Source: Spirochaetota bacterium
GTDB taxonomy: Bacteria; Spirochaetota; Brachyspiria; Brachyspirales; JACRPF01
Direction: 5' to 3'
NCBI GenBank assembly: GCA_016214035.1
Contig: JACRPF010000004.1
Location: forward strand, 270,322 to 334,321
DNA length: 64,000 bases
In this document: positions 37,833-47,003 of the stretch, one piece after another
Layout: every line of letters begins with the position of its first letter
Numbering within the stretch: the first letter of the stretch is position 1
The notes under the pieces: generated by a model
Told to the model about the DNA's origin: nothing
Seen by the model: only the letters and a program-made list of their open reading frames with translations
The model's database searches: none
Made by a program: the position numbers and the translations under genes

Positions 37833-40028
37833 CTATCTGCCAAGACCGAGACTGCGGTCTATCTTCGCCTTCGTCACCGAGAGTATTTCGCCGGTCTCCA
37901 CGTTGACAAGTTTGAGGAAAAGCTCATACTGCTCTTTACCGCCCGCAAAAAGCTGTCCGGTGATGAGCATCTGCGCACCGAGCAGTTTCCCCACTTTCGC
38001 GGCATTCTTCTCGTCGGTAAGCCCCGTCATGGTGAGTTCAAGCTCCTTCATTATCTTCTGCAGGTCTTTTCGCTCAACCTGCGTGAACACCGTGCTCCGC
38101 GAGAGCACCAGGCTGAGCTGTTCGCCGAAATATTCCGCGTCGGCGGCGAGCGCACGATCGGCGGTGCTGAACGGCATTAACGACACACGTACACGCCCGC
38201 GTATCGATATCGATGAGTAGTCCACGAGCTGTCCGAGCGCCATGCCGAAAAGTTTGCCCACGGTCTCATCACGTTTCTCATCGGTCTTGGTTGCGGCGAA
38301 GAACTCATCGTCGGCGGTAAGCGGTTTGTCGGCGAGAAAGGCGAGTTCCTCCCGCGCGAACTTCATGATAACCGTCTCGAGTTTGTCAGCGGTGAAATTT
38401 GCGCCGGTGTGATGGCTCACACTCTGCGCCGCGCCGCCATCGCTGTCACCGCGTTCACCGTAGGTGAGGAATATATACTTCGCGTACGTATACTGCGCCA
38501 CCTGCCTTAGTACGTATTCGCCTTCCACCGGAAGCCCGCCTGTACCGACGGTGAATATCTTGATGCCTTTACGGTTTGCGTCTACAGCCGCGTCGGCATA
38601 GGTATACTTCTGTCCGTAATCCAAATGCGAGGAAGCATCGGTGATGACAAAGGCAAGCCGGATGCCGGTCTTGTTCCACTCCATCGCGTTCACCGCATCC
38701 TTCAATGCGGACTGAAGGTCTTCAGGCTCATCGCCGCCGCCGCCGGCCTCAACCTTCGCAAGCTCCTTCTGAAATGCGTCGAGGTCCTCAGTAAGCGGTA
38801 TCACTTTCGTGACATAATCGTCGCCCTGATCGCGATAAAGCACCATACCGAAACGCACCTTAGGTTTTGACCCGAGCGCCGCGATATTAAGCCGGATAAT
38901 CTCGATGGTATCCTTGAGGCGCTGTATCTCCTCACCCATGCTGCCGGTGGTGTCGAATATGAAGACGATATCGAGCGGTACGGATGCGGGGATGACGCGC
39001 GGGGCATTGAGCGCTATCGCCACATCACGTTTCCCCGCACGGTCAAAGACCGCATCCTGACGAAGCTGATCCTTGATGACTACGGCTTTGTATGAACGGA
39101 TTCCGCTGTCGTAGCGGGTCGGAAAAAAGAGAAAGCTGCCGTCGGCATAGGTGGTACCGGAAGCGAGTGTTTTGCCGTCGGCGCCGGTAACGGTCACCGC
39201 CGCATTGGGAACACTGCGTCCATTCACATCCTTCACCGAGAGCTGGATACGCTCCTGAACGCCGAGATCATAATGACGCACGCTGTTATATTTTTCAAGA
39301 AAACCGATGAAGTAATTGAATTGTTTATTGTCGTCGGAGAAGCCCGCCTTCAGGCCCGATGCTGTCGGAGCGCTGCGCATTGCCGCCGCTTCCCGGGGCG
39401 CCTCTTCACGCATCATGCCGCCCACCCGGCCGCGACCGCTCTTCATCGCCGGTGACGTTGACGGCAGTCCCGCAAAACCGTCATCCTTGCGCTTCATCAC
39501 TTCGCTTTCATTGCGTTCCACCGCAAGGGCGCCGCCTTTCGGCGCAACCCGTTTATCGGCATCGTCCGCTGCTGCCATGCCGGCCTTGGCGCTATTTGCT
39601 TTTTCAAGATACAACCGCACAAGAGACGATAAGAATGTGCGAAGTCCGTCTGACTTAAGTTCAACGATAATCACACATCCGCCGCGATCGTCCCAAACGG
39701 CATCAACTACCGTTATAGCGTTCAACGTATCCGCGGCCTTTTCACGCAGTACTTTTTCCGCGAGCGCTGCATGAGCGCCGGTACCGGATTCAGGCAATGT
39801 GGCCGCTATCCGTGATGCAATTCTAGCCCGCGCATCGGCCAGCGCCGCCTGCCGTGCAGCTTCCTTTTTCCTCCCCGGATCTTTTTCATCCGCCGGAGCG
39901 GCTCCTTTTCCGATGATGCGAAACGTATTATCATCGATCCATCCCTCGGCAGTTGCGCCGAATGCCGGCAGTGCGAAAAATGCCGTGATAACGCAGGAAA
40001 GAATGACGGCGGGAATCCGATTGCTCAT
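37833..40028 (-). CDS. Exported VWA-domain protein with carboxypeptidase-regulatory and CsgG-like domains
   Basis: 731 residues from the ATG at 40026-40028, which has GGAG six bases upstream. A signal peptide (AVILSCVITAFFALPAFG) is followed by an LPP20-like alpha/beta region (residues 25-140; KKEAARQAALADARARIASRI) and a disordered linker rich in Lys, Ala and Met. Residues 255-345 are a carboxypeptidase-regulatory-like beta-sandwich (VPNAAVTVTGADGKTLASG). Residues 350-545 are a von Willebrand A domain with an intact MIDAS start D359-T-T-G-S363. The C-terminal 130 residues are CsgG-like (VFTQVERKDLQKIMKELEL, AKVGKLLGAQMLITGQL), as in curli-secretion and penicillin-binding-protein-activator proteins. 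It is probably periplasmic or outer-membrane-associated. The role is unknown; this fused architecture is unusual. Confidence 0.82.
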   Translation of the reverse strand: MSNRIPAVILSCVITAFFALPAFGATAEGWIDDNTFRIIGKGAAPADEKDPGRKKEAARQAALADARARIASRIAATLPESGTGAHAALAEKVLREKAADTLNAITVVDAVWDDRGGCVIIVELKSDGLRTFLSSLVRLYLEKANSAKAGMAAADDADKRVAPKGGALAVERNESEVMKRKDDGFAGLPSTSPAMKSGRGRVGGMMREEAPREAAAMRSAPTASGLKAGFSDDNKQFNYFIGFLEKYNSVRHYDLGVQERIQLSVKDVNGRSVPNAAVTVTGADGKTLASGTTYADGSFLFFPTRYDSGIRSYKAVVIKDQLRQDAVFDRAGKRDVAIALNAPRVIPASVPLDIVFIFDTTGSMGEEIQRLKDTIEIIRLNIAALGSKPKVRFGMVLYRDQGDDYVTKVIPLTEDLDAFQKELAKVEAGGGGDEPEDLQSALKDAVNAMEWNKTGIRLAFVITDASSHLDYGQKYTYADAAVDANRKGIKIFTVGTGGLPVEGEYVLRQVAQYTYAKYIFLTYGERGDSDGGAAQSVSHHTGANFTADKLETVIMKFAREELAFLADKPLTADDEFFAATKTDEKRDETVGKLFGMALGQLVDYSSISIRGRVRVSLMPFSTADRALAADAEYFGEQLSLVLSRSTVFTQVERKDLQKIMKELELTMTGLTDEKNAAKVGKLLGAQMLITGQLFAGGKEQYELFLKLVNVETGEILSVTKAKIDRSLGLGR

Positions 40029-40197
40029 ATGATTCTCCTTGACAGGAATGGATACCGGCAGAGGATTTTTAACCCCGGCCGGATGCTCTATATAACGTAC
40101 CAAAGCATAAAAAGTAACCGCCCGCACAGTATATCGTCTGAGGCGGGGAACGCAATCTGCCGCACGGCACTCCGGAACACCGTTCTGCAAAAAACGC

Positions 40198-40225
40198 TTG
40201 ACAGACGTTGCCGGTATGCTACAAT
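40198..40225 (+). promoter_or_regulatory. Sigma-70 promoter of the NuoG-like gene
   Basis: -35 TTGACA (40198-40203), 16-base spacer, -10 TACAAT (40220-40225). The ATG at 40272 is preceded by AAAGGCGG. Confidence 0.7.
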
Positions 40226-40271
40226 CATGAAACTTTGACGGTAATCACCACGAACGAATAAAGGCGGCATC

Positions 40272-41774
40272 ATGACCGATATAATCATCGACGATGAAAC
40301 AGTATCCGTCGACGAGAAAAAGAACCTGCTTCAGGCCGTGAATGAAACGGGCAGGCATTTCATACCCCACTTCTGTTTCCATCCCACGCTCAAAGTATCG
40401 GGCAGCTGCCGCATGTGCCTGGTCGAGATCGGAAGCATTGTGAAAGACCCGTCAGGCGCCGAATCGATACGCATGGTCCCGAAACTGCAGCCGGCCTGCA
40501 ACACCGCGGTACGCGAAGGGCTCATCGTCCGCAACGAAAAAAGCGACAAGGTTCGCGAGTTCAGAAAATCACTTATTGAATTGTACCTCACCAACCATCC
40601 GCTCGACTGCCCCGTGTGCGACAAGTCGGGCGAATGCACGCTGCAGGATTATGCGTACGAATACGGCGCCGGCAAAACACGTTATACGTTCCCGAAACGC
40701 CGCGCGCAGAAAAAGAAAATTTCCGAGAAGATAATCCGCGAACAGAACCGCTGCATCCATTGCGGACGCTGCCAGCAGTATTTCGAGACCTATACGGGCG
40801 ACACCCCGTATTTCCGCACCAACCGCGGCGGAAAGATGGAATTCGATATCTTCCCGGGACATGAATGGAGCGGCAATTATCAGGGCAACACCATCGATCT
40901 CTGCCCGGTCGGCGCACTTACCGCCGTTGACTTCCGCTTCAAGCGCCGTGTATGGTTCCTCGACAGGAAAGAATATCTCTGCCTCGGCTGCGCGAACGGA
41001 TGCAACATACACATTCATACGGACAGCAAACGCCCGGTTGACGGCATTATGCGCGTTACCCCGAGACGCAACGACAAAATCAACGGATTTTTCATGTGCG
41101 ACGAAGGCCGGTTCTCGCATCCGAAAACAGCGGCACCGCTCAAACGTCTCACCACGCCGCTCATCCGCGGCAGCGAAACGACATTCGATGCGGCACTCGC
41201 GGAATGCGACCGCGTTCTGAACGCACACGCGCCGGAACGTATCGCCGCTCTGGTCTCAGCCTACGCAAGCGTTGAAGACCTCGTCGCGATGAAAAACGAC
41301 CTCACCGAACGCGGCATCAAAGACATCGATTATCGTATCACCGACGCGCAAATCAGCGGGAATACCGACACCGGCGATGCATTCCTCCTGAGCGTCGACC
41401 GCCATCCGAACTCGCTCGGCGCGGTTGAAGCCGAATGCCGCGGCAGTGTCACCGCACGCGATATGGCATCCCGTCTCGGCACGACGTATGCTGCCGCCGT
41501 CATTGTTACCGACCCGATAGTCGACGCCGACGAAGCGCTCATCAATGCGCTTCTTGCGAAAGCATCGGACCTTATCGTTTTTGCGGCACACGAGAGCAGG
41601 CTTACGCACGCCGCTGCTGCAGCGCTTCCCATCGCGGCATTCGGCGAAATAGAAGGTACGTTCATCAATCGCACGGGTATACCGCAGTTCGTTACGCGGG
41701 CGGTCACACCGGCACATGAAGCACCGCAGATAAAAGACCTCGTCCACCGCATGGAACGCCGACTGGCTTTTTAA
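40272..41774 (+). CDS. NuoG-like iron-sulfur protein, short form
   Basis: 500 residues, against roughly 700-900 for full NuoG. Residues 1-78 are a 2Fe-2S ferredoxin domain (HFCFHPTLKVSGSCRMCLVE, PACNTAV). Next come the His-Cys3 4Fe-4S site (HPLDCPVCDKSGECTLQ), a 4Fe-4S site (CIHCGRCQQYF with DLCPVGALT), and the N-terminal 4Fe-4S part of the molybdopterin-type domain (CLGCANGCNIHIH, FMCDEGRFSH). After that only about 190 residues remain, so most of the molybdopterin-like domain is missing. No other complex I or hydrogenase subunit is encoded nearby. It could pair with NuoE/F-like partners elsewhere to pass electrons from NADH or ferredoxin. Confidence 0.87.
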   Translation: MTDIIIDDETVSVDEKKNLLQAVNETGRHFIPHFCFHPTLKVSGSCRMCLVEIGSIVKDPSGAESIRMVPKLQPACNTAVREGLIVRNEKSDKVREFRKSLIELYLTNHPLDCPVCDKSGECTLQDYAYEYGAGKTRYTFPKRRAQKKKISEKIIREQNRCIHCGRCQQYFETYTGDTPYFRTNRGGKMEFDIFPGHEWSGNYQGNTIDLCPVGALTAVDFRFKRRVWFLDRKEYLCLGCANGCNIHIHTDSKRPVDGIMRVTPRRNDKINGFFMCDEGRFSHPKTAAPLKRLTTPLIRGSETTFDAALAECDRVLNAHAPERIAALVSAYASVEDLVAMKNDLTERGIKDIDYRITDAQISGNTDTGDAFLLSVDRHPNSLGAVEAECRGSVTARDMASRLGTTYAAAVIVTDPIVDADEALINALLAKASDLIVFAAHESRLTHAAAAALPIAAFGEIEGTFINRTGIPQFVTRAVTPAHEAPQIKDLVHRMERRLAF

Positions 41775-41776
41775 GC

Positions 41777-41793
41777 GCGGATGTCGCATCCGC
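41777..41793 (+). terminator. Hairpin after the NuoG-like gene, no U-tract
   Basis: GCGGATG-TCG-CATCCGC is a perfect seven-base stem three bases after the stop codon. Without a T-run it is at best a weak terminator or an RNA-end stabiliser. Confidence 0.4.
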
Positions 41794-41845
41794 AGAACGC
41801 GCCCCGCACGCAGCATACCGAAGTGGCACAGAACGCATCGCTTCC

Positions 41846-41874
41846 TTGACAAACGCCATAAGCGCAAATATAAT
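41846..41874 (+). promoter_or_regulatory. Perfect-consensus sigma-70 promoter, leaderless GGDEF operon
   Basis: -35 TTGACA (41846-41851), 17-base spacer, -10 TATAAT (41869-41874): both hexamers match consensus. The ATG at 41883 is eight bases after the -10 box, so the transcript should start at the codon or one to two bases before it. Confidence 0.85.
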
Positions 41875-41882
41875 CGACGCAG

Positions 41883-42773
41883 ATGATGCGATATACAAAA
41901 TTGTTCGATGAACTGAAAACGATCGCCCACCCGTTCGCCATAGACCGTGTTGTGGCGCACATGGCGAAAATAGTAGAACATGAACTCCCCGCGCAATCCG
42001 TTGATGTTTTTTTCCAGCCGCCGCAGGCAAAAGAGATAGTCTGCTGGCACCGGAAAAGTCACGGCAAGGCATATGACAACAGTCATGCCGCTGCGCTGGC
42101 GGCGTTTCACCGCGGACAGAACAGAAACAGCGGCAATCTATTCGCCTACACGCTCCGGGCGCGGGCCATCCCGTTCGGCGTCATCACCGCGCATCTGACG
42201 AAAGACCACGTCTCCGTCGACGAACGGCTGCTCATGCTCATCGATTATTACGCGCTTCTCCTCTATAGCGAAAAGCTGTCATTCCTCGCCAACCGCGACC
42301 GGCTGACGCATTTGTACAACCGGGGATATCTCTTCCAGACGCTTGAACGCTGGGCGGAAACCGGCGACATATCGATCATCATGATGGATATCGACCATTT
42401 CAAGCATTACAACGACCGCTACGGTCATCAGACGGGCGACATGGTGCTGCGTAAACTTGCCGTCACGCTCCGCCGGGAATTCCGCGACGCGCTCATCGGC
42501 AGATACGGCGGCGAGGAATTCCTGCTTGCATTCAAAAACGGCAATGAATCCCAGGTTGCCGCGGTGATGGAACGCATCCGCTCGCTCGTTGCCATGACCG
42601 ATTTCTCGACAAAAGACTATTCGCTGCGCATCACGCTCTCACTCGGCGGCAGCATATACCGTCACGTGCGGGACGATATCAACGACTGTATCGGCCGCGC
42701 CGACAAGGCGCTCTACGAATCCAAACACGCCGGGCGTAATCGTGCGATGATGGCTCACGAGGCAAGCGCATGA
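41883..42773 (+). CDS. Diguanylate cyclase with GAF-like sensor
   Basis: 296 residues, cytoplasmic. Residues 1-135 look like a GAF-type sensor (FFQPPQAKEIVCWHR, LFAYTLRARAIPFGVITAHL, SVDERLLMLIDYYALLLYSEKL). Residues 140-290 are a GGDEF domain with the metal Asp in MMDIDHFKHYND and an intact active site RYGGEEF, so it should make cyclic di-GMP. The R-x-x-D inhibitory site expected just before the active site is not seen, so product inhibition may be absent. It starts directly at a consensus promoter with no ribosome site, and its end overlaps the next TPR gene by four bases. Confidence 0.92.
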   Translation: MMRYTKLFDELKTIAHPFAIDRVVAHMAKIVEHELPAQSVDVFFQPPQAKEIVCWHRKSHGKAYDNSHAAALAAFHRGQNRNSGNLFAYTLRARAIPFGVITAHLTKDHVSVDERLLMLIDYYALLLYSEKLSFLANRDRLTHLYNRGYLFQTLERWAETGDISIIMMDIDHFKHYNDRYGHQTGDMVLRKLAVTLRREFRDALIGRYGGEEFLLAFKNGNESQVAAVMERIRSLVAMTDFSTKDYSLRITLSLGGSIYRHVRDDINDCIGRADKALYESKHAGRNRAMMAHEASA

Positions 42774-44164
42774 AAAACATACTTTGCCTGCTCTGCACCG
42801 CAGTTGCCGTAACGCTTTATTCGCAGACATCGAACATGACACCGGTCACAGGTAACGCGGGCACGAACATAGCAACGCCGGTATCGTCGAACATAATTCC
42901 TGAAACAAACGCATCATCACCGACAAATGTGCTGCTTACGAACAGCATCGGCGAACCGTACCGCAACTCAATCGACGCGCTTGCGGCCGAGGCTTCGCAG
43001 ACGGCGTCCGGTCCCGAAGGCATCATCGAACGGCGCATGCGAATCGCGGCACTCTATTATGCAACCAATGATTTTCTCCAGGCGCTTTCATGGTACGCGT
43101 GGTGGCAGCAACAGCCGCTCGGTTCGAATGCCGTACTGCCGCCGGCTGTCCTTCCATCCGATCATACGGCGGCATGGAACGCATTCTCAAACAGCGCCGT
43201 CACCGTCAGCGATGTGTTCTTTGTGATCTCATCACGCGATCCGTCGCTGGGCGATACATTCGCCTCGCTGGCTGAAACGTTCTCACGCGTCTCATCACGG
43301 ATCGTGCCGGCCACAGATACCCTGCTGTATTTCCGCGGCATGCTTCACTATCTCTCCGGCGATTACGGCCCGGCGCTGGCATCTCTGAACGCCGTCACCG
43401 CGAAAAGCTCGTTCCCGCTCATGGACCTCATGCTCGGGCTCTCCTATCTTTCGTCACTCGACACCGCGAAGGCGTTCAGTTACCTCAGACGCGCCGCCGC
43501 CGAAAGCGACCGTGCCGCGCTCATGTATAACCGCGCGCTCATCCGCTACCGCGACGGCAAAACGGAAGCGGCCTACCGCGATCTCATCGATGCGGAACGC
43601 ATACGGGCAGGCGCACCGGAAATCTACTATAACATAGGCACCATCTACCGGCAGAACGCCGATATGCAGAAGGCAAAATACTATTTCGAGAAAGCGCTCG
43701 CGGCGGACAGCACCTATGCCCTTCCGGCATACGCACTCGGCGTCATTCATCTCGAGCTTGAACAGTATGAAACCGCGATGGCGTTATTCCAGCGCACCGA
43801 ATCGAACACGTCGGGACGCGGCATTCAGGGCGTCAAAAAACCGTATCTGTACAACAATATGGCGATATGCCGGCTCAAGTCAAAAAAGGCGGATACCGCC
43901 GAAGCGCTTGTTTTTGCGGAAAAAGCCGTAACCGAATATCCCGCCGCTTTTGCGTCCGCGAGCAATGAGACGCGCTTTGTCGACCCCCGCATTTACGAGA
44001 CAAAGGCGGTAATACTCGCCGCTCGCAAAGACTATACGAATGCCATAATCGCCATTGACGCGGCACTCGCCTCGATATCGAACATCGCAACCGTATCGCC
44101 GAACAATCCGTTACTAGGAGCATCCAATGATTACCTTCGTCAGCGCAAGGACTGGTCGCGTTAG
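42770..44164 (+). CDS. Exported TPR protein
   Basis: 464 residues. Signal peptide (MKNILCLLCTAVAVTLYSQ) with Cys residues that could be a lipoprotein site, then a Thr/Asn/Ser-rich segment. Several TPRs occupy residues 240-340 (ALMYNRALIRYRDGKTEAAY, IYYNIGTIYRQNADMQKAKY, YALGVIHLELEQYETAMALF). The start overlaps the GGDEF stop by four bases, and GAGG precedes it. It probably acts as a periplasmic or membrane-bound scaffold. The link to the cyclic di-GMP gene is by operon only. Confidence 0.82.
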   Translation: MKNILCLLCTAVAVTLYSQTSNMTPVTGNAGTNIATPVSSNIIPETNASSPTNVLLTNSIGEPYRNSIDALAAEASQTASGPEGIIERRMRIAALYYATNDFLQALSWYAWWQQQPLGSNAVLPPAVLPSDHTAAWNAFSNSAVTVSDVFFVISSRDPSLGDTFASLAETFSRVSSRIVPATDTLLYFRGMLHYLSGDYGPALASLNAVTAKSSFPLMDLMLGLSYLSSLDTAKAFSYLRRAAAESDRAALMYNRALIRYRDGKTEAAYRDLIDAERIRAGAPEIYYNIGTIYRQNADMQKAKYYFEKALAADSTYALPAYALGVIHLELEQYETAMALFQRTESNTSGRGIQGVKKPYLYNNMAICRLKSKKADTAEALVFAEKAVTEYPAAFASASNETRFVDPRIYETKAVILAARKDYTNAIIAIDAALASISNIATVSPNNPLLGASNDYLRQRKDWSR

Positions 44165-44906
44165 CATCGCGCTCGCGGCCGCCGTATTCCTCGCCGCAGC
44201 TGCAGCCGCGCCGCTTTTCACGGCAGCGGTCCCCGCTCATGAATACAAGCTCACCGACCCGGTGTGGGTATACCTCGGACGCGCAAAACGGTTCATGGCC
44301 GAACAGGAAAACGGCAAGGCCATGCAGCTCCTGCACGAAGTCATCGCCGCGGAAACGAACAACGCGGACGCGCATTTCCTGCTCGGCGTGCTCAACGCGG
44401 GCGAGAACCTTCCGGATCAGGCGATACGCCACTTCAATGCCGTCATCAAATACAGCAGCCGGCTCACCGTCCCCGCGCAGGAGGTTGAGGCGCGTTTCAT
44501 GATTCTGCGCATAACCGGTGAAAAGAATTCAAAGATAGAAGACAAAGATATCAGCGACATTATAGCGCTTGCCAAACGCAGGAAAGACCCCTATCTCGAA
44601 GGACGTCTGTATTTCATGCTCGCCGAATACTATGAAAAATTCTCGAACGAAGTGCAGGCTGAGATTTATTACGATCAGGCATATGCGAAGGAATATGAAC
44701 GCAAATTATGTCAGTACCGATGCTCACTCATCGCCCGGGCGAAGAAGGACGCGGCGCAGGAAAAGCGATTCCTTATTCGCGCAACGGAATATTCGTTCGA
44801 TCATCCGTCGAGAGAGAACGATCGTATTGAAATGCTCATTCAGAAGCGCCTTGATGAACTCAAATCGGTGTCGATATCGCGCCGGTCACTGCCGAAGGCG
44901 AAGTAA
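44127..44906 (+). CDS. Exported TPR protein
   Basis: 259 residues. The ATG has AGGAG six bases upstream, lying inside the end of the previous gene (38-base overlap). The N-terminus is a hydrophobic Ala-rich signal or anchor (ISLE-free stretch ALAAAVFLAAAAAAPLF). TPR-like repeats follow (WVYLGRAKRFMAEQENGKAM, AHFLLGVLNAGENLPDQAI, LYFMLAEYYEKFSNEVQAEI). The C-terminus is basic. It is the third gene of the GGDEF-TPR-TPR operon and probably acts with the preceding TPR protein. The gene ends nine bases before a convergent aminotransferase gene. Confidence 0.78.
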   Translation: MITFVSARTGRVSIALAAAVFLAAAAAAPLFTAAVPAHEYKLTDPVWVYLGRAKRFMAEQENGKAMQLLHEVIAAETNNADAHFLLGVLNAGENLPDQAIRHFNAVIKYSSRLTVPAQEVEARFMILRITGEKNSKIEDKDISDIIALAKRRKDPYLEGRLYFMLAEYYEKFSNEVQAEIYYDQAYAKEYERKLCQYRCSLIARAKKDAAQEKRFLIRATEYSFDHPSRENDRIEMLIQKRLDELKSVSISRRSLPKAK

Positions 44907-44915
44907 TCACCGCCG

Positions 44916-45773
44916 TCAGAACAGAACGCCCCGGTATTCATTATAGCGGCGCGATAATTCCGATGCGATTTTGCCCACGCTGAACGCCGTGGTGTTCACA
45001 CGGTTCACCGGCACGATGCCGCGCACCGAGCTTGATACGAACAGTTCGTCAGCGGCCCAGACTTCCTCCGACGCAATATCCTCAAGAACCACATCATACC
45101 CCATATCGCTGCCCATGAGCACAACGGCATTTCGGGTTATCCCCGGAAGCACATTCGCCGGCGGCGTATAGATGACACCGTTCTTCACCACGAACACATT
45201 CGCCGAGGTGCACTCCAGCAGTTTGCCGTCATGGACGAAGATGGCATCGTCAAATCCCTGTCGCCGCGCCTGGGTCCGGTAGATCACATTCGCCAGATAA
45301 TTCAGTGTTTTATGCTCGGCGAACGGATGGTACGCGGTCCGGTGCACCATGGTCAGCGCGATGCCCTTCTCATACAGTTCTTTTTCGACAACAGCCTCGC
45401 CGACGATCATATAATATGATGCGTCGTGATTATCATTGATCGCGAGGTCCGTGCGGGAGGAACCGTTTCGTGTAACGATGATTTTCGCATACGCATAACT
45501 GTCGGCAAGCGCGTTTTTCTCGACGAGCACGGCGATGAGATTTTCCACCGCCGACAGATCAAACGCGATATCAAGCTCGAGGAATTTACAGCCGTCTGCA
45601 AGACGGTTCAGATGCGTTGTTAGATCGATAATCCTGCCGCGGCTGATAAAAAACGTCTCGAAAACGCCGTCACCATAGTGGAGCCCGCGATCAAATACAC
45701 TCACCTGCGCCTCAGCGGCGCGCACCACGGTGCCGTTGATCGCGACGAATTGGTCCGCCGGTTTTGCTACCAT
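44916..45773 (-). CDS. Class IV PLP-dependent aminotransferase
   Basis: 285 residues from the ATG at 45771-45773 (AGGG five bases upstream); an ATG five codons earlier is possible. Fold-type IV motifs: FDRGLHYGDGVFE at the start, the PLP Lys in AEHKTLNYLANV, the cofactor-contact Glu in LECTSANVFVV, LPGITRNAV, and EVWAADELFVSSSVRGIVPV. Members include branched-chain aminotransferase, D-amino-acid aminotransferase and 4-amino-4-deoxychorismate lyase; the length and FSVGK-like end do not decide between them. It overlaps the upstream gene (45767-46924) by seven bases. Confidence 0.9.
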   Translation of the reverse strand: MVAKPADQFVAINGTVVRAAEAQVSVFDRGLHYGDGVFETFFISRGRIIDLTTHLNRLADGCKFLELDIAFDLSAVENLIAVLVEKNALADSYAYAKIIVTRNGSSRTDLAINDNHDASYYMIVGEAVVEKELYEKGIALTMVHRTAYHPFAEHKTLNYLANVIYRTQARRQGFDDAIFVHDGKLLECTSANVFVVKNGVIYTPPANVLPGITRNAVVLMGSDMGYDVVLEDIASEEVWAADELFVSSSVRGIVPVNRVNTTAFSVGKIASELSRRYNEYRGVLF

Positions 45774-46924
45774 TGCGCCCTGCACCATTCACGCACCGCC
45801 CTGCCGTTGAATGTGATGTCCTGACCATAGATACGAAGCGTCGCCGCGATCGATCCGTGCTGCGTAAGACTCTCGATCACCGGATACAGAGCGCCGGTCT
45901 TTTTATTCACCGTGTAATGCGGCGTAAATGCGATGACCGCCCCTTCATTTGTGGAGGTCACCGACGTAACTTTCGTATCGTCGTTGTGCGTTATCTCGAC
46001 ACCGGTTATCGGCGTCCACTGGCCGCGATAGTTATAGAACGCTTTTGCGGGAATGGCCCCGCCCGGACGCGCCGTGAACACGGAAAGAATGACCATACCT
46101 GCCGAGGGATGGAATGCGGTACCGATGATGCGCTCCGATGAGCATTTCACCGGCATGATACCGGTAATATAGGTGGTGGCAAAAAACGCATTTGACAGCA
46201 CGAATGAATCACCGGGGATGTTTATCCTGCCGTTCACCGTTCCCGTTGCAACCTGCTCGAGCATCCCTTTGTTGCGGTTCCAGTTCACCATAACGCCGAG
46301 CGGCGCGCTGGTGTATGCGCCGGAAAGATCGGCAACGGCTTTCCTGTCAAGTTTCAGCGCGCACATAAAATTCGTCGTCTCACGGTCGAACGAGAATGAA
46401 CCCGCCGCCGTTTTCATGGATCCGTGCGCCATCGCCTTTTCAAACGATATCCGGCGGCTGTATCGCTCCGCTTCCGTATGGTAGAACGATGTGTTATTCG
46501 GAAAATGATACAGCGTATAGCGGAACGATCGTACGCTCCCGATATTCATGAGATCGATGCTCATGATGACATTGCTCTGGATGAGATTTATCGAGAACAG
46601 TTCTTTATAGGTCGTGGTGCCGAGCACCGGCAGGAGATGCTTGATGCCGTATATCTTCGCGTCTTTGATGCTGATATTCTCAATATCGTTCGTAAACCAG
46701 CCGGAAGCGAACATCCTGTTCTCGTTCACCACGCGGCTGACGCGCGCCGGAAGCCGCACATCGCCTTTCGGCGGACTTACTTCCTCCACCGTGCGGAAAT
46801 TGAAGTAGATGAAATACAGAATGAAAAACGCAATGCCGGTGATAATGATCCATCGATACGGCGTTTTTCTCTGCCGAAGCCCTTTTTTATAGACGTAATA
46901 ACCGCTCGCGTTTTTTCCGCTCAT
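45767..46924 (-). CDS. Membrane-anchored protein of unknown function
   Basis: 385 residues. The N-terminus is basic (YVYKKGLRQRKTPYRW) followed by one membrane helix (IIITGIAFFILYFIYFNF), so the rest probably faces the periplasm. The body is beta-rich with many aromatics; it mentions no known catalytic motif. Its pattern of paired domains with W and G clusters faintly recalls the DUF2804 family, but I cannot confirm this. The promoter lies at 46951-46979 and AAGGA precedes the ATG. It is translationally linked to the class IV aminotransferase downstream; the functional connection is unknown. Confidence 0.7.
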   Translation of the reverse strand: MSGKNASGYYVYKKGLRQRKTPYRWIIITGIAFFILYFIYFNFRTVEEVSPPKGDVRLPARVSRVVNENRMFASGWFTNDIENISIKDAKIYGIKHLLPVLGTTTYKELFSINLIQSNVIMSIDLMNIGSVRSFRYTLYHFPNNTSFYHTEAERYSRRISFEKAMAHGSMKTAAGSFSFDRETTNFMCALKLDRKAVADLSGAYTSAPLGVMVNWNRNKGMLEQVATGTVNGRINIPGDSFVLSNAFFATTYITGIMPVKCSSERIIGTAFHPSAGMVILSVFTARPGGAIPAKAFYNYRGQWTPITGVEITHNDDTKVTSVTSTNEGAVIAFTPHYTVNKKTGALYPVIESLTQHGSIAATLRIYGQDITFNGRAVREWCRAQW

Positions 46925-46950
46925 TGCGTGTCCTTCTTCAGATTACATGC

Positions 46951-46979
46951 AGTATACCGCACGCAGATAAAACCGTCAA
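46951..46979 (-). promoter_or_regulatory. Sigma-70 promoter of the membrane protein gene
   Basis: -35 TTGACG (46974-46979), 17-base spacer, -10 TATACT (46951-46956). The leader is about 20 bases and contains AAGGA before the ATG at 46924. Confidence 0.7.
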
Positions 46980-47003
46980 GGCAACATGACCGGAAAAAAA
47001 ACG

